A stretch of DNA of 64,000 bases from an uncultured Candidatus Actinomarinales bacterium (GCA_943840565.1 CALSUY010000001.1:521094-585093), one strand, 5' to 3'; positions 35,116 through 44,866 are shown, counted from the stretch's first letter. The notes: generated by a model from the sequence alone, not told the origin. Numbers and translations: made by a program.

Positions 35116-36541
35116 GTAAAAGTTCTTTTGCAACGGATGGGTTAACTTTACCGTTTGAAAGTTTTATAACTTGACCAACTAAAAATCCAATTAACTTTTC
35201 TTCCCCATTAGCAATACGCTCTAAAACTTCAGAGTTTTCTTTAATTATTTCTTTTACCATTTTACTAATTTCTTCTGTGTCATTTTCCTGTATAAGTTTA
35301 TTTGAAATAGCATATTCCTCCGGATTTATTTTCTCCTCAATTAGTTCTGCCAAAATTTCTTTTCCAGAAGTAAAAGATATTTTATCATTCTTAACTAAAG
35401 AGATTATCTCTGCCAGTTGCTCAGCGGTCATCCATTCTGGTGGAGAAGTTTCCCCAAGCTTTCTAAGTTGTCCTTGTAGTTCACCCGTTATCCAATTAAA
35501 AGTTGTCTTTGAATCATTGGTGATATCAGAAACACTTTTGTAAAGTTCACCCATCCATTTTGGACTTTTTCCTATACTGTTTGCGTCTTCTATACTTAAC
35601 CCGCTATTAATAAATGTATTTCTTTTTTCTGATGGTAAAACTGGCATGTTGTTTTTAATCTTGTCAATGAAATCCTTGCTTAGTATCATATTTGGAATAT
35701 CAGGATCTGAAAAATAACGATAGTCTGCACTTCCCTCTTTTGATCTCATAGAACTAGTTACTTCTTTTTTTTCATCCCAGTGTCTAGTTTCTTGAATAAT
35801 AGTTTCGTTATTATTTAGCATTTTTGTTTGTCTAGAGATTTCATATTCAATTGCTTTTTCAAGTGAACGTAGTGAGTTCATATTTTTAATCTCGACTTTT
35901 GTTCCTAACTCATCATCATTCTCATATGCAACTGAGATATTTGCATCAAACCTAAGATTGCCTTTTTCCAATTTTCCTTCAGATATGTCTAAGTCAATTA
36001 CAAGCTGTCTTAATTCTTCAATATATGACACTGCTTCTTTTGACGACTTAATTAGCGGTTTTGTCACTACTTCAACTAATGGTATACCTGCTCTATTGAA
36101 ATCTAGATGTGTGCTGGTTGCTGAATCAATTCTTCCTGAACCAATATGTGTACTTTTTCCTGTATCTTCTTCCATGTGTACTCGTTCAATTTCTACAGTA
36201 GAAAACTCTCCATTCACTACAATTTCAAGAGAACCTTCGGTGCCAACTGGTAAATCAAATTGAGAAATCTGATAGTTTTTTGGAAGATCTGGATAAAAGT
36301 AATTTTTTCTATGAAACATTCCATCGGTTGTAATTTGACACTTCGTGCTTAAGGCTAGGAGTGTGATGAATTCAATAGCCCTTTTGTTTGGAACTGGTAG
36401 TGAACCAGGTAGCCCTAAACAAGTTGGACATAGGTTCTCATTAGGTTTATCAGTTTCAACAACATTACACCTGCAGAACATTTTTGAGTTAGTTTTTAGT
36501 TCTACGTGTGTTTCCATTCCTATAGTTGGTACAATTTTCAA
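35099..36541 (-). CDS. gatB: Asp/Glu-tRNA amidotransferase subunit B
   Basis: tRNA-binding and kinase subunit of GatCAB, 480 aa. It begins IGMETHVELKT and has RCNVVETDKPNENLCPTCLG with the zinc cysteines, PGSLPVPN, and the AADYRYF-type block SADYRYFSDPD. The C-terminal YqeY-like tail binds the tRNA. It overlaps gatA by 4 bases. The complex converts Glu-tRNA-Gln (and Asp-tRNA-Asn) to the correct amide; the tRNA-Gln and gltX genes lie 4-5 kb away. Confidence 0.97.
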   Translation of the reverse strand: MKIVPTIGMETHVELKTNSKMFCRCNVVETDKPNENLCPTCLGLPGSLPVPNKRAIEFITLLALSTKCQITTDGMFHRKNYFYPDLPKNYQISQFDLPVGTEGSLEIVVNGEFSTVEIERVHMEEDTGKSTHIGSGRIDSATSTHLDFNRAGIPLVEVVTKPLIKSSKEAVSYIEELRQLVIDLDISEGKLEKGNLRFDANISVAYENDDELGTKVEIKNMNSLRSLEKAIEYEISRQTKMLNNNETIIQETRHWDEKKEVTSSMRSKEGSADYRYFSDPDIPNMILSKDFIDKIKNNMPVLPSEKRNTFINSGLSIEDANSIGKSPKWMGELYKSVSDITNDSKTTFNWITGELQGQLRKLGETSPPEWMTAEQLAEIISLVKNDKISFTSGKEILAELIEEKINPEEYAISNKLIQENDTEEISKMVKEIIKENSEVLERIANGEEKLIGFLVGQVIKLSNGKVNPSVAKELLLKEIK

Positions 36542-37992
36542 CTTACACCACCTTTTATTTCTGGCAATGAAGTAAAAGAAACTACTGATTCAAGTTTTTG
36601 AGAGAATTCTAAAAGTGTGTTGTCAGTATTGGCTGGACTCATAATCTGCACAGATAGAGGAAGTCCATTTGAAGACAACCCCGTAGGTATACTAATCGCT
36701 GGCATTCCAACAAGGTTTGCAGGAATAGTACATAAATCTGACATATACATCTCTAACTGATTGTCAGATTTTTCTCCAAACTTAAATGGATCAGAAGGAG
36801 TTGTAGGAGAAATAAGGTAATCAACTTCTTTATAAGTTTCTGTAAATTCCTTTTTCATCATAGCTCGAGCTTTTAATGCTTGACCATAAAATGCATCATA
36901 ATAACCAGCTGAAAGAGCATAGGTTCCTAATAAAATTCTTTTTTTAACCTCTGGACCAAATCCCTCAGCTCTTGTATTTTCCATCATTTCATAGCTTGTA
37001 TTTCCAGCAACTCTATTCCCATACCTTACACCATCAAATCTTGATAAATTTGCAGAACACTCAGCAGGTGCAATGAGATAGTAAATACTGATCGACATTT
37101 TAGTCAAAGGTAATGAAACTTCTACAATTTCGTGACCTTGTGATTCAAGTAATTTTGCAACTTTTTGAACTTCTAATTTAGCATCCTCCGAAATTCCATC
37201 TTCCATAAGTTCTTTTATAATTCCTATTTTTGCATTTTTTAATTTAGGTTGTTTAGTTTTGCTTTCTTTACCTGAAGTTGCATCAAAAGGATCGAATCCC
37301 TTCATTGAGTTAAAAAGAATTTTTGAGTCTTCTACATTATTAGTAATCGGTCCAATCTGATCTAAAGATGAAGCAAATGCTACCAATCCAAATCTTGAAA
37401 CCGTTCCATAGGTTGGTTTAAATCCAACAACTCCACAAAAAGATGCCGGTTGCCTGATAGATCCTCCTGTATCACTCCCAAGGGAAGCAATTGCTGAGCC
37501 AGCAGAGACAACTGCTGCAGACCCTCCGGACGAACCTCCTGGAACTCTAGACGGATCCCAGGGATTTTTTGTTGGTCCAAATGCAGAATTTTCAGTTGAT
37601 GACCCCATAGCGAATTCATCTAAGTTTGTTTTGCCTGTGAACATTACACCTTCATCTTTAAGCTTGGTTATAACTGTTGCATCATATGGTGAGATGTAGT
37701 TCGAAAGCATTTGTGATGAACAAGTTGTTGCATAGCCTGCAATATTAATATTATCTTTTATTGCAATTGGAATCCCATCAAGTATTCCTAATTCAGTTCC
37801 ATTTTCATAACGTTTGTCAGCATCAGCAGCTTTTTTTATATTTTCATCTTGAAATAAGGTTAGATGTCCATGAATTATTGACTCTGTGTTTGCTGCACGT
37901 TCAAACACTTCACTGTAAAGTTCTGATGGTTTTAATTTTTTATCTTTAAATAATTTATTTATTTCAGAAATAGATAGTTTGTAATGATTCAT
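36538..37992 (-). CDS. gatA: Asp/Glu-tRNA amidotransferase subunit A
   Basis: Amidase subunit that frees ammonia from glutamine, 484 aa. The Ser-cisSer-Lys triad is visible: IAIKDNINIAG (Lys), PGGSSGGSAAVVSAG (cis-Ser), and SDTGGSIRQPASFCG (nucleophilic Ser). I choose the ATG at 37992 (MNHYKLS), two bases after the gatC stop; a TTG six bases upstream is less likely. Middle gene of gatC-gatA-gatB. Confidence 0.97.
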   Translation of the reverse strand: MNHYKLSISEINKLFKDKKLKPSELYSEVFERAANTESIIHGHLTLFQDENIKKAADADKRYENGTELGILDGIPIAIKDNINIAGYATTCSSQMLSNYISPYDATVITKLKDEGVMFTGKTNLDEFAMGSSTENSAFGPTKNPWDPSRVPGGSSGGSAAVVSAGSAIASLGSDTGGSIRQPASFCGVVGFKPTYGTVSRFGLVAFASSLDQIGPITNNVEDSKILFNSMKGFDPFDATSGKESKTKQPKLKNAKIGIIKELMEDGISEDAKLEVQKVAKLLESQGHEIVEVSLPLTKMSISIYYLIAPAECSANLSRFDGVRYGNRVAGNTSYEMMENTRAEGFGPEVKKRILLGTYALSAGYYDAFYGQALKARAMMKKEFTETYKEVDYLISPTTPSDPFKFGEKSDNQLEMYMSDLCTIPANLVGMPAISIPTGLSSNGLPLSVQIMSPANTDNTLLEFSQKLESVVSFTSLPEIKGGVS

Positions 37993-37994
37993 AA

Positions 37995-38279
37995 TCAATC
38001 TAATGAAGGTGGTACTACAAACTGACCATCTGATGATTCTGGAGCATTGCTTAACGCTTCTTCGTGACTTAAGAAAATGATTGCTTCATCATCAGCTAGA
38101 TCTAGAGGCGTGCCAAGTGGATGAATACTTATTTTTTCATCTGGTAAATTCATTTCACTTAGAGCAGCAAAATGGTCAATAATCATAGACAAATCTTTTT
38201 CTAACTTGTTCTCTTCTTCAGTAGTTAGTTTTAATGCTGCCAATTTTGCAACATTTTTAATATCAATTTTATCGGTCAT
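37995..38279 (-). CDS. gatC: Asp/Glu-tRNA amidotransferase subunit C
   Basis: Small stabilising subunit, 94 aa, that wraps around GatA and GatB. It shows the family start IDIKNVAKLAALKLTTEEE, the central MIDHFAALSEMN helix, and the extended tail with a PLGTPLDLADDE stretch. It leads the gatCAB run on the minus strand, 4 bases after the dapE stop, so all five genes dapD-dapE-gatC-gatA-gatB can be one transcript. Confidence 0.93.
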   Translation of the reverse strand: MTDKIDIKNVAKLAALKLTTEEENKLEKDLSMIIDHFAALSEMNLPDEKISIHPLGTPLDLADDEAIIFLSHEEALSNAPESSDGQFVVPPSLD

Positions 38280-38283
38280 AAAT

Positions 38284-39318
38284 TTAACTTTCTAAGTACT
38301 TAACAATAGACTCATATGATTCTACTATTTGATCTGTATTAACAAATTCATCTGGCGAGTGTGCTAAAAGAGGATCTCCTGGACCGTAATTCACTGCAGG
38401 GATACCCTCTTTATAAAATCTTGCTATATCAGTCCAAGCTTGTTTAGGTGTAACTTTGGCACCTGTGGAAGCTATAAAATTTTTAATACTCTGAGATTCC
38501 AAATTAGGAAGAGCTCCATTTGATGTGTTTTTTATTGTAACTTCCCCAAACTTTGAAAAACTTTCAATAATAAACTCAGCTGCTTCATTTTCATCTGATG
38601 TTGGTAAAAATCTGTAATTTATATTTATATTTATATGTGACGGAATTACATTATTCGCAGTTCCACCTGTAATTGTTGTGGCACTTATAATTTTTTTAAA
38701 TAATAATCCATCAATTATGTTGTCTTCAACTTCATTATTTTGAATATAATTTATTACTTCAGGCAGTTTAAATATTGGATTTTCTCCCATCCATGGACGT
38801 GCAGAATGAGCAGATTTACCATTTATTTGCAGATCAGCATTTACTGAACCTAGGCACCCCAATTGAACCTCACCATTTGTGGGTTCAAGAATAATAGCAA
38901 ATTCAAGGTTAAAGTCTTTTTGTAATATAGGCATTAGAATCTCTAGTCCATTATCAACCATGGGTCCCTCTTCTGAGGTGTAAAAAATTGCAGCTACATT
39001 TTCAAAATTATTGCTCATGATTTTTAACATCACTGCTACTCCACTTTTCATGTCGACGGACCCTCTTCCATAAATTTTTGAGTCATCATCGTCGATTACT
39101 TGCGATTCATCTATAGGAACTGTGTCAACATGGCCAACTAGTGCGATACTCGACTTTGATGACGGATAATAGGCAATGATTCCCCCTTCATTTCTTAATA
39201 TTGTTCCAGAAAATCCAGAATTGCTTAATTCACGTTCTATAAAATCAAGTATTTTTACTTCGTTACCGGTTACTGATTGAATGGCTATTAACTCTCTAGT
39301 TAATTTATCTAAACTCAA
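38284..39318 (-). CDS. dapE: Succinyl-diaminopimelate desuccinylase
   Basis: M20 metallopeptidase-type enzyme of lysine/diaminopimelate synthesis, about 344 aa. Zinc ligands lie in ALVGHVDTVP, GRGSVDMKSG, YTSEEGP and EPTNGEVQLGC. I choose a TTG start at 39318 that overlaps the dapD stop as TTGA; the longer frame to 39405 runs inside dapD and adds residues unlike the family. Coupled to dapD, which makes its substrate precursor. Confidence 0.92.
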   Translation of the reverse strand: MSLDKLTRELIAIQSVTGNEVKILDFIERELSNSGFSGTILRNEGGIIAYYPSSKSSIALVGHVDTVPIDESQVIDDDDSKIYGRGSVDMKSGVAVMLKIMSNNFENVAAIFYTSEEGPMVDNGLEILMPILQKDFNLEFAIILEPTNGEVQLGCLGSVNADLQINGKSAHSARPWMGENPIFKLPEVINYIQNNEVEDNIIDGLLFKKIISATTITGGTANNVIPSHINININYRFLPTSDENEAAEFIIESFSKFGEVTIKNTSNGALPNLESQSIKNFIASTGAKVTPKQAWTDIARFYKEGIPAVNYGPGDPLLAHSPDEFVNTDQIVESYESIVKYLES

Positions 39319-40121
39319 ACTTGAACTCCAAATGTTCTTAGCGCATCGTTCAAAGAGGTTTTTTGATTTGTTGATTCTTTTCTTTTTCCAATTATTAAAG
39401 CACACATAGTATTGAATTCACCGCTTGGAAATGATTTGGGACGAGTTCCTGGTATTACAACCGAATTTTCAGGGACTATTCCTTTGTATTCTTTTGGTTC
39501 ATCTCCAGTAACATCGATTATAGGAGTAGTTGCTGTGATTGTTACATTTGCCCCAATGACGGCACCTTTTTCAATCTTTACACCCTCGACAATGATAGAT
39601 CTTGAACCAATAAATGCACCATCCTCAATAATTACTGGCATCGCACTTGGGGGTTCTAAAACTCCACCGATACCAACTCCTCCAGATAAATGAACATTTT
39701 TTCCAATTTGTGCACATGATCCGACAGTAGCCCATGTATCAACCATTGTTCCAGAACCTACATATGCACCTATATTGACAAAGCCTGGCATGACAACAAC
39801 ACCAGGTTCACAAAAACCTCCATACCGTACTACCCCAGGCGGTACTACCCTAATTTTTAACTTTTCATAATTCTTTTTCGGTTCTATTTTGTCGTAATAC
39901 TCAAGTTCACCTGAACTAATTATTTCCAAATTTTTAATTGAGAAATAGTGGAGTATGGCTGTTTTTACCCATTCATTCACAATCCAATCGTTGCCTGATG
40001 GTTCAGCTACTCTAATTTTTCCTGTATCTAATAATCTTATTACTTCTTCAATGACTGAAATTTGATGTGACGTGACATTACTGATATCTATATCTTCTAT
40101 TTCTTTTTTAAAATTATCCAT
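39315..40121 (-). CDS. dapD: Tetrahydrodipicolinate N-succinyltransferase
   Basis: Lysine/diaminopimelate pathway acyltransferase, 268 aa. The left-handed beta-helix repeats are easy to see (GAYVGSGTMVDTWATVGSCA, SRSIIVEGVKIEKGAVIGAN), followed by the TKPVIP-type end VIPGTRPKSFPSGEFN. The form resembles the proteobacterial/Bacteroidetes DapD in length. It precedes dapE with a 4-base overlap and diverges from a small membrane-protein gene. Confidence 0.95.
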   Translation of the reverse strand: MDNFKKEIEDIDISNVTSHQISVIEEVIRLLDTGKIRVAEPSGNDWIVNEWVKTAILHYFSIKNLEIISSGELEYYDKIEPKKNYEKLKIRVVPPGVVRYGGFCEPGVVVMPGFVNIGAYVGSGTMVDTWATVGSCAQIGKNVHLSGGVGIGGVLEPPSAMPVIIEDGAFIGSRSIIVEGVKIEKGAVIGANVTITATTPIIDVTGDEPKEYKGIVPENSVVIPGTRPKSFPSGEFNTMCALIIGKRKESTNQKTSLNDALRTFGVQV

Positions 40122-40152
40122 AATTTGCTTTGGTCTCTTTTTAGTTATTAGA

Positions 40153-40158
40153 TAATAT
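40153..40158 (+). promoter_or_regulatory. Candidate near-leaderless -10 box
   Basis: TAATAT ends 8 bases before the ATG at 40167; no ribosome binding site is seen between them. Confidence 0.4.
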
Positions 40159-40166
40159 TTTAGTGT

Positions 40167-40574
40167 ATGAAAAAGAACACTTATAGACTTATTTTTCTTT
40201 CTTTATCTTTACTTCTATTCTTGACTATCTATGTAGGAGTTAATTTTTATCAAGATAATGATGAACTAGTTGTCCTTCCAGCCGTTATTGAAGGCATTTC
40301 ACCTTTACCAAACTATCAAGTTCCTCAACAGACATCTTTAGAAATAAATTTACCAGTTGATTATGAAATAGTGCTTATAGTTAATAACTACATCATCCCA
40401 TCTTCAGAGATACTTAATGTAGAAGCAACCGGAGTTTTTGTTTGGAAACCAGGACCAAATAAAACTTTTGAAAGCTGGAGCCCAGGAGAACAAAATATTC
40501 GTATAACTTGGAGTAAAGTTGTAGGACTGCCTGATGTAGGTGAATTCTCTTGGAAGTTTTATATTAACAATTAG
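40167..40574 (+). CDS. Unknown membrane-anchored extracytoplasmic protein
   Basis: 135 aa, no family recognised. One N-terminal hydrophobic segment (about 8-27, RLIFLSLSLLLFLTIYVGV) with KK before it; no lipobox, so likely a signal anchor. The outside part is about 105 residues of alternating polar/apolar strands, suggestive of a small beta-sandwich. Positioned between divergent dapD and converging ligA (4-base overlap). Function unknown. Confidence 0.75.
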   Translation: MKKNTYRLIFLSLSLLLFLTIYVGVNFYQDNDELVVLPAVIEGISPLPNYQVPQQTSLEINLPVDYEIVLIVNNYIIPSSEILNVEATGVFVWKPGPNKTFESWSPGEQNIRITWSKVVGLPDVGEFSWKFYINN

Positions 40575-42637
40575 TTAATTAAATCAAAGAGATCCTGTTC
40601 TGAGATAATGTCTACTTTTAAATCTTTGGCCTTTTTCAACTTTGAACCTGGATTTTCTCCAGAAATAAGATAATCTGTATTTTTTGAGATAGATGTAGTT
40701 ACTGAACCTCCATTGTTTTCAATAAGGTTGATAAATTCCTGTCTATTTGAATTTTGAAGCGTTCCAGTTATTACAAAAGTTTTCCCAGTAAGTATTGTGT
40801 TACTTTCTTTTTTATCTTGGCTAAAAGAGAATCCTTTTTCTTTTAGGGAATTGAGAGTTGTTATATTTTTTTCTTGTGCTTTCCATTCATTCAAAGAATT
40901 AATAACACTTCCTGAAATACCATGGATATTTTCTAATTGATTTGAATCTGCAGCAAGAATATTTTCAATAGATCCGAAGTTTTGAAATAACAGATTGACA
41001 GTTCTTTTTCCGACAAAACGAATCCCTAATGCTGTGAGCAGTCTTGATGGTTGTGAGTTTGTAGATTTATTTATAGCATTAATTAGATTGGAAGCTTTTT
41101 TATTTTCCCACTGTGGAAGTTTTACTAAATCATCATATTTTAGATTGAATATATCTTCAATATCACCAATCAATCCTGTGCTAAGCAAAATTTCTACTGT
41201 TTCTTTTCCCATTCCGTCAATTTCTAAACCCGCTCTTGATGCAAAAAATATTATGGACTCTTTTTTTGCAATCTTACAAGACGAACCTCCACTACATCTT
41301 GGAACTTTTTCCTCTTTGTGAAAAATTATTTCATATTCACCACATGGACAAGTTTTAGGCATCTTCCATTTTTTTTGTGAACCATCTCTTCTTGTCTTTA
41401 ATGAGCTGACTACCTCAGGTATTACATCTCCTGCTCTTCTAACTACAACATAGTCATTAATTCTTAAATCTTTTCTATTGATTTCATCCGGATTATGTAG
41501 AGATGCAAAAGAAACCATTGCTCCCCCAACACTTATTGGTTGTAATACCGCTACTGGTGTTACGGCTCCTGTTCTACCGGTTTGAAGCTTTATATCTGTA
41601 AGAATAGTTGTTTGCTCTTCTGCTGGAAATTTAAAAGCCACTGCCCACCTTGGAGATTTTGATGTGTAGCCTAACTCATCTTGGATAATTGTAGAGTTAA
41701 TTTTCATTACGACTCCATCTATTTGGTATGAGTAGTCATTTCGTTTATCTTCAATACGTTTTAAGGTAGCTTCTATTTCATTAATCGACATGGTAAGAAA
41801 AACTTCATTTGTTTCAAATCCAGACTCTTTAAGGGTTTTTATCTGATCGCTATGCGATGAGAAGGCTTCAGAATCATCATGATTTATTAATTGATACGCT
41901 AATAATCTAATATCTCGTTTAGCTGTAATGGACGAGTCTTTTTGCCTTAGTGAACCAGCGGCAGCATTTCTAGAATTAATAAAACTAGACACTCCCTCAT
42001 TCCTGATTGCGGCAATCATAGACTTCTCTTCCTTGGTGGGATTTTTAATTGATTTTAATTTTTCTAATTTAATCTCATCTTTTTTTCGTTTCTTATTTAA
42101 GTTGTCAAAACTTTCAGTTGGCATATAGATTTCACCTCGAACTTCTAAAGTGCCTTTGGAATTTGTCTTTAATCTAAGTGGTAAGTTCATTATTGTTTTC
42201 ACATTATGGGTGACATCTTCACCGATTACACCATCGCCACGAGTAAGTCCCTGTTGTAAAATACCATCTTTGTATATGATTGAAATTGCTAAACCATCTA
42301 TTTTTGGTTCTAAAGAAACAGGGAATAATTGTTGATCAGTTATTTTGCTGAGTCTTTCGAACCATTTATTGATATCTTCTATGTTTTCTGCATTATCTAA
42401 ACTGTACATTCTTTGAACATGTTCTATTTGATTAAAAGCGGTGTCTGGAGTCCCTGTTACTCTTTGAGTTGGCGAATAAACCTTTACCTCTGATGGGTTG
42501 TTTAATTCGAACTGTTTAAGTTCATTGAAAAGTTTGTCATATTCTCCATCAGACATTATCGGGCTATTTAAGACATAATAAGCATGTTCTGCTTCTGATA
42601 GCTGAGTTATTACTTTGTCAATATCTTTAGCGTTCAT
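40571..42637 (-). CDS. ligA: NAD-dependent DNA ligase
   Basis: Seals nicks in replication and repair, 688 aa. The adenylation Lys112 is in KIDG. Order: Ia domain, adenylation domain, OB fold, zinc finger, HhH repeats (RLLTALGIRFVG), and a C-terminal BRCT (TFVITGTLQNSNR). The zinc finger is slightly off: CPCG in place of CPxCG, with C-x5-C in the second pair. It overlaps mnmA by 4 bases. Confidence 0.97.
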   Translation of the reverse strand: MNAKDIDKVITQLSEAEHAYYVLNSPIMSDGEYDKLFNELKQFELNNPSEVKVYSPTQRVTGTPDTAFNQIEHVQRMYSLDNAENIEDINKWFERLSKITDQQLFPVSLEPKIDGLAISIIYKDGILQQGLTRGDGVIGEDVTHNVKTIMNLPLRLKTNSKGTLEVRGEIYMPTESFDNLNKKRKKDEIKLEKLKSIKNPTKEEKSMIAAIRNEGVSSFINSRNAAAGSLRQKDSSITAKRDIRLLAYQLINHDDSEAFSSHSDQIKTLKESGFETNEVFLTMSINEIEATLKRIEDKRNDYSYQIDGVVMKINSTIIQDELGYTSKSPRWAVAFKFPAEEQTTILTDIKLQTGRTGAVTPVAVLQPISVGGAMVSFASLHNPDEINRKDLRINDYVVVRRAGDVIPEVVSSLKTRRDGSQKKWKMPKTCPCGEYEIIFHKEEKVPRCSGGSSCKIAKKESIIFFASRAGLEIDGMGKETVEILLSTGLIGDIEDIFNLKYDDLVKLPQWENKKASNLINAINKSTNSQPSRLLTALGIRFVGKRTVNLLFQNFGSIENILAADSNQLENIHGISGSVINSLNEWKAQEKNITTLNSLKEKGFSFSQDKKESNTILTGKTFVITGTLQNSNRQEFINLIENNGGSVTTSISKNTDYLISGENPGSKLKKAKDLKVDIISEQDLFDLIN

Positions 42638-43707
42638 ACAGAAAGTTTTTGATTAAGTTCTGAAGTTATTCTTCCGCCTCCAATTAGTTTTGTACCTGAA
42701 TACAAAACACCAAATTGGCCGGGAGCTACTCCGAATGTTGCATCGTGCAATAATACTTTTAGTGCGCTGTCGTCAATCATTTCTATCTCACAGGGAAGAT
42801 CGTCAGAATTGTATCTTGTTTGGATACTAAGACTCTTTGTTTCTATTTCGTTTACAAATGAGGTATCTTCTAAGTAAAAAGTAGATGTAAGCAGCTCTTC
42901 TTTGTTTCCGACATAAACTTTCTTATTCTTTACATCGATTTTAGTAACATATTTTGGTGAACCTTGTCCTCCAGGTATTCCTTTACGTTGACCAACTGTA
43001 AATTCATGAATACCTTGATGATTTCCCATAATTTCGCCCTGACTATCAACTATTTCTCCTGAAGTTGAAATATCAATTCTTTTATCAACAAAATCTCGAT
43101 AATTTTTTTTGCCCACAAAACATATATCTTGACTATCTTTTTTAAATGCAGTCTTTAAACCTAAATCAGCAGCTATTTGTCTAACTTCTGGTTTAGAAAT
43201 AGTTCCTAGAGGAAACATTACATTCTCTAGCGTTGATGAATTTAACATATGAAGAACATATGATTGGTCTTTATCTAAATAATCTGCTTTGTGTAATTCA
43301 TATTGTTCCTCATTTTTTATTATTTTTGCATAATGACCCGTAGCCACCTTGTCACAGTTAAGTTTTTTTGCTTGCTTGAGAAAGTGATCAAATTTAACCG
43401 ATCTATTGCACTCAACACATGGATTTGGAGTAAGTCCCTGCGCATACATATCTATAAAATTATCAACAACCTTGTCCGAAAATGATTCTGTGTAATCTAA
43501 AACGTAGTAAGGAATATCTAGCTTGGCTGCAACTTTACGGGCATCTTCACTATCAGAAGCTGTGCAACAACCTGTTTCGGGCATTTCTCCATTTGGTCCT
43601 TCCCATAATTTCATAGTAACACCGATTACTTCATGGCCTTGTGACTTGAGAAGACCCGCAACTACTGATGAATCCACCCCACCGCTCATTGCAACTAAAA
43701 CTCTCAT
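42634..43707 (-). CDS. mnmA: tRNA-specific 2-thiouridylase
   Basis: Adds sulphur to U34 of Lys, Glu and Gln tRNAs, 357 aa. P-loop AMSGGVDSSVVAGLL, catalytic Cys in NPCVECNR and the second Cys in SQDICFVG, C-terminal beta-barrel with QFGVLY. The sulphur donor is the cysteine desulfurase encoded next to it (4-base overlap). The tRNA-Glu(UUC) of this window is one of its natural substrates. Confidence 0.97.
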   Translation of the reverse strand: MRVLVAMSGGVDSSVVAGLLKSQGHEVIGVTMKLWEGPNGEMPETGCCTASDSEDARKVAAKLDIPYYVLDYTESFSDKVVDNFIDMYAQGLTPNPCVECNRSVKFDHFLKQAKKLNCDKVATGHYAKIIKNEEQYELHKADYLDKDQSYVLHMLNSSTLENVMFPLGTISKPEVRQIAADLGLKTAFKKDSQDICFVGKKNYRDFVDKRIDISTSGEIVDSQGEIMGNHQGIHEFTVGQRKGIPGGQGSPKYVTKIDVKNKKVYVGNKEELLTSTFYLEDTSFVNEIETKSLSIQTRYNSDDLPCEIEMIDDSALKVLLHDATFGVAPGQFGVLYSGTKLIGGGRITSELNQKLSV

Positions 43708-44852
43708 TTCATCCCTTGAATTGATGACAACACAATGTTTGCAGCTTTTACACCATCTCCGCTGTTGGTGCTCCAGCCGAAGCTGAACCTTAAGTGACTG
43801 TTAATTAAATCATCTGATATTTTCATGGCTTGTAAAACATGTGATGGTTTCTGAGCACCGCTTGCACATGCAGAACCCCTTGAAACTCCCAAGCCTTGCA
43901 AATCTAAGGCAACCATAAGTGTCTCTGAGTGTATCCCTTTAAATTGTATATTTGAAACATGGTCTAACCTACTAATGTTTTCTCCGACAATCATAACGTC
44001 TAGATTATTTTTAAGGATATCCTCAAATTCTGTACGCTCTTTAAGAATTTTGTTGTTTTGTAATTCCATATTTTTCTGTTGCTCGTCCAGTGCGGCAGAG
44101 AGACTAGCAACACCAGACACATTTACAGTCCCAGCCCTTCGTTCTAGTTCTTGCTTTCCTCCATGCAGGAAGCTAGGGATTTTTGCTTCCGAACTTAGAA
44201 ACATAATTCCAATTCCCTTGGGCCCTCCAATTTTATGGCCTGATATTGCTGCACTTTGGATTCCTAGTTCATGAAAATCAATTTTTGTTGTTGAAACAGC
44301 TTGCACCACATCGGAGTGGAATATTAAATCATAATCAAGCTTTTTAATACTTTGTGCAATTTCTTTAACAGGTTGAACAACTCCAGTTTCATTGTTAGCT
44401 AACATAATCGATACAATTTCTGTATTTGAATTTATATTACTAATAACATCTTCAGTCTTAATTACTCCAAAATTATCACATCCAATAAAATTGACTTTGT
44501 ATCCAAGTGATTCAACCCATTCAGCTGAGCCAAGTACTGCTTCATGTTCTATAGCTGAAGTTACTAATTCAGCATTTTTATTTTGGTTGTTTATAAATGG
44601 CATCTTTATTATCCAGTTATCTGCCTCAGTCCCTCCACTCGTAAAAGTGATTTCTTTCGGTGCTGCTCCAAAATGATTAGCAATTCTGTCGCGTGATTCT
44701 TCAAGTATATTTTTTGCTTTTCTGGATAGTTCATGTCCTCCAGCAGAATTTGCAAATGCTACTGATTCAGTTTGTTTATATGCTTCAAAGGCCACATCTC
44801 TCATTGGTGTGCTTGCAGCATGGTCTAAATACAGATAATCATTTTTTTTCAT
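43704..44852 (-). CDS. iscS: Cysteine desulfurase
   Basis: PLP enzyme of 382 aa that mobilises sulphur for Fe-S clusters and tRNA thiolation. Seen: YLDHAASTP, SGGTEADNWI, PLP Lys in SGHKIGGPKG, and the catalytic Cys in RGSACASGAQ. The short active-site loop places it with NifS/IscS group I. It is coupled to mnmA and ligA, the standard actinobacterial iscS-mnmA-ligA order. A -10 TAGAAT ends 8 bases upstream. Confidence 0.95.
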   Translation of the reverse strand: MKKNDYLYLDHAASTPMRDVAFEAYKQTESVAFANSAGGHELSRKAKNILEESRDRIANHFGAAPKEITFTSGGTEADNWIIKMPFINNQNKNAELVTSAIEHEAVLGSAEWVESLGYKVNFIGCDNFGVIKTEDVISNINSNTEIVSIMLANNETGVVQPVKEIAQSIKKLDYDLIFHSDVVQAVSTTKIDFHELGIQSAAISGHKIGGPKGIGIMFLSSEAKIPSFLHGGKQELERRAGTVNVSGVASLSAALDEQQKNMELQNNKILKERTEFEDILKNNLDVMIVGENISRLDHVSNIQFKGIHSETLMVALDLQGLGVSRGSACASGAQKPSHVLQAMKISDDLINSHLRFSFGWSTNSGDGVKAANIVLSSIQGMK

Positions 44853-44860
44853 ATTTATTT

Positions 44861-44866
44861 ATTCTA
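44861..44866 (-). promoter_or_regulatory. Candidate near-leaderless -10 box for iscS
   Basis: TAGAAT on the minus strand ends 8 bases before the iscS ATG; no ribosome site lies in between. Confidence 0.4.

Noticed and set aside
39319..39405. 29-residue extension of DapE
   Set aside because: It is inside dapD; a TTG overlapping the dapD stop gives the family length.
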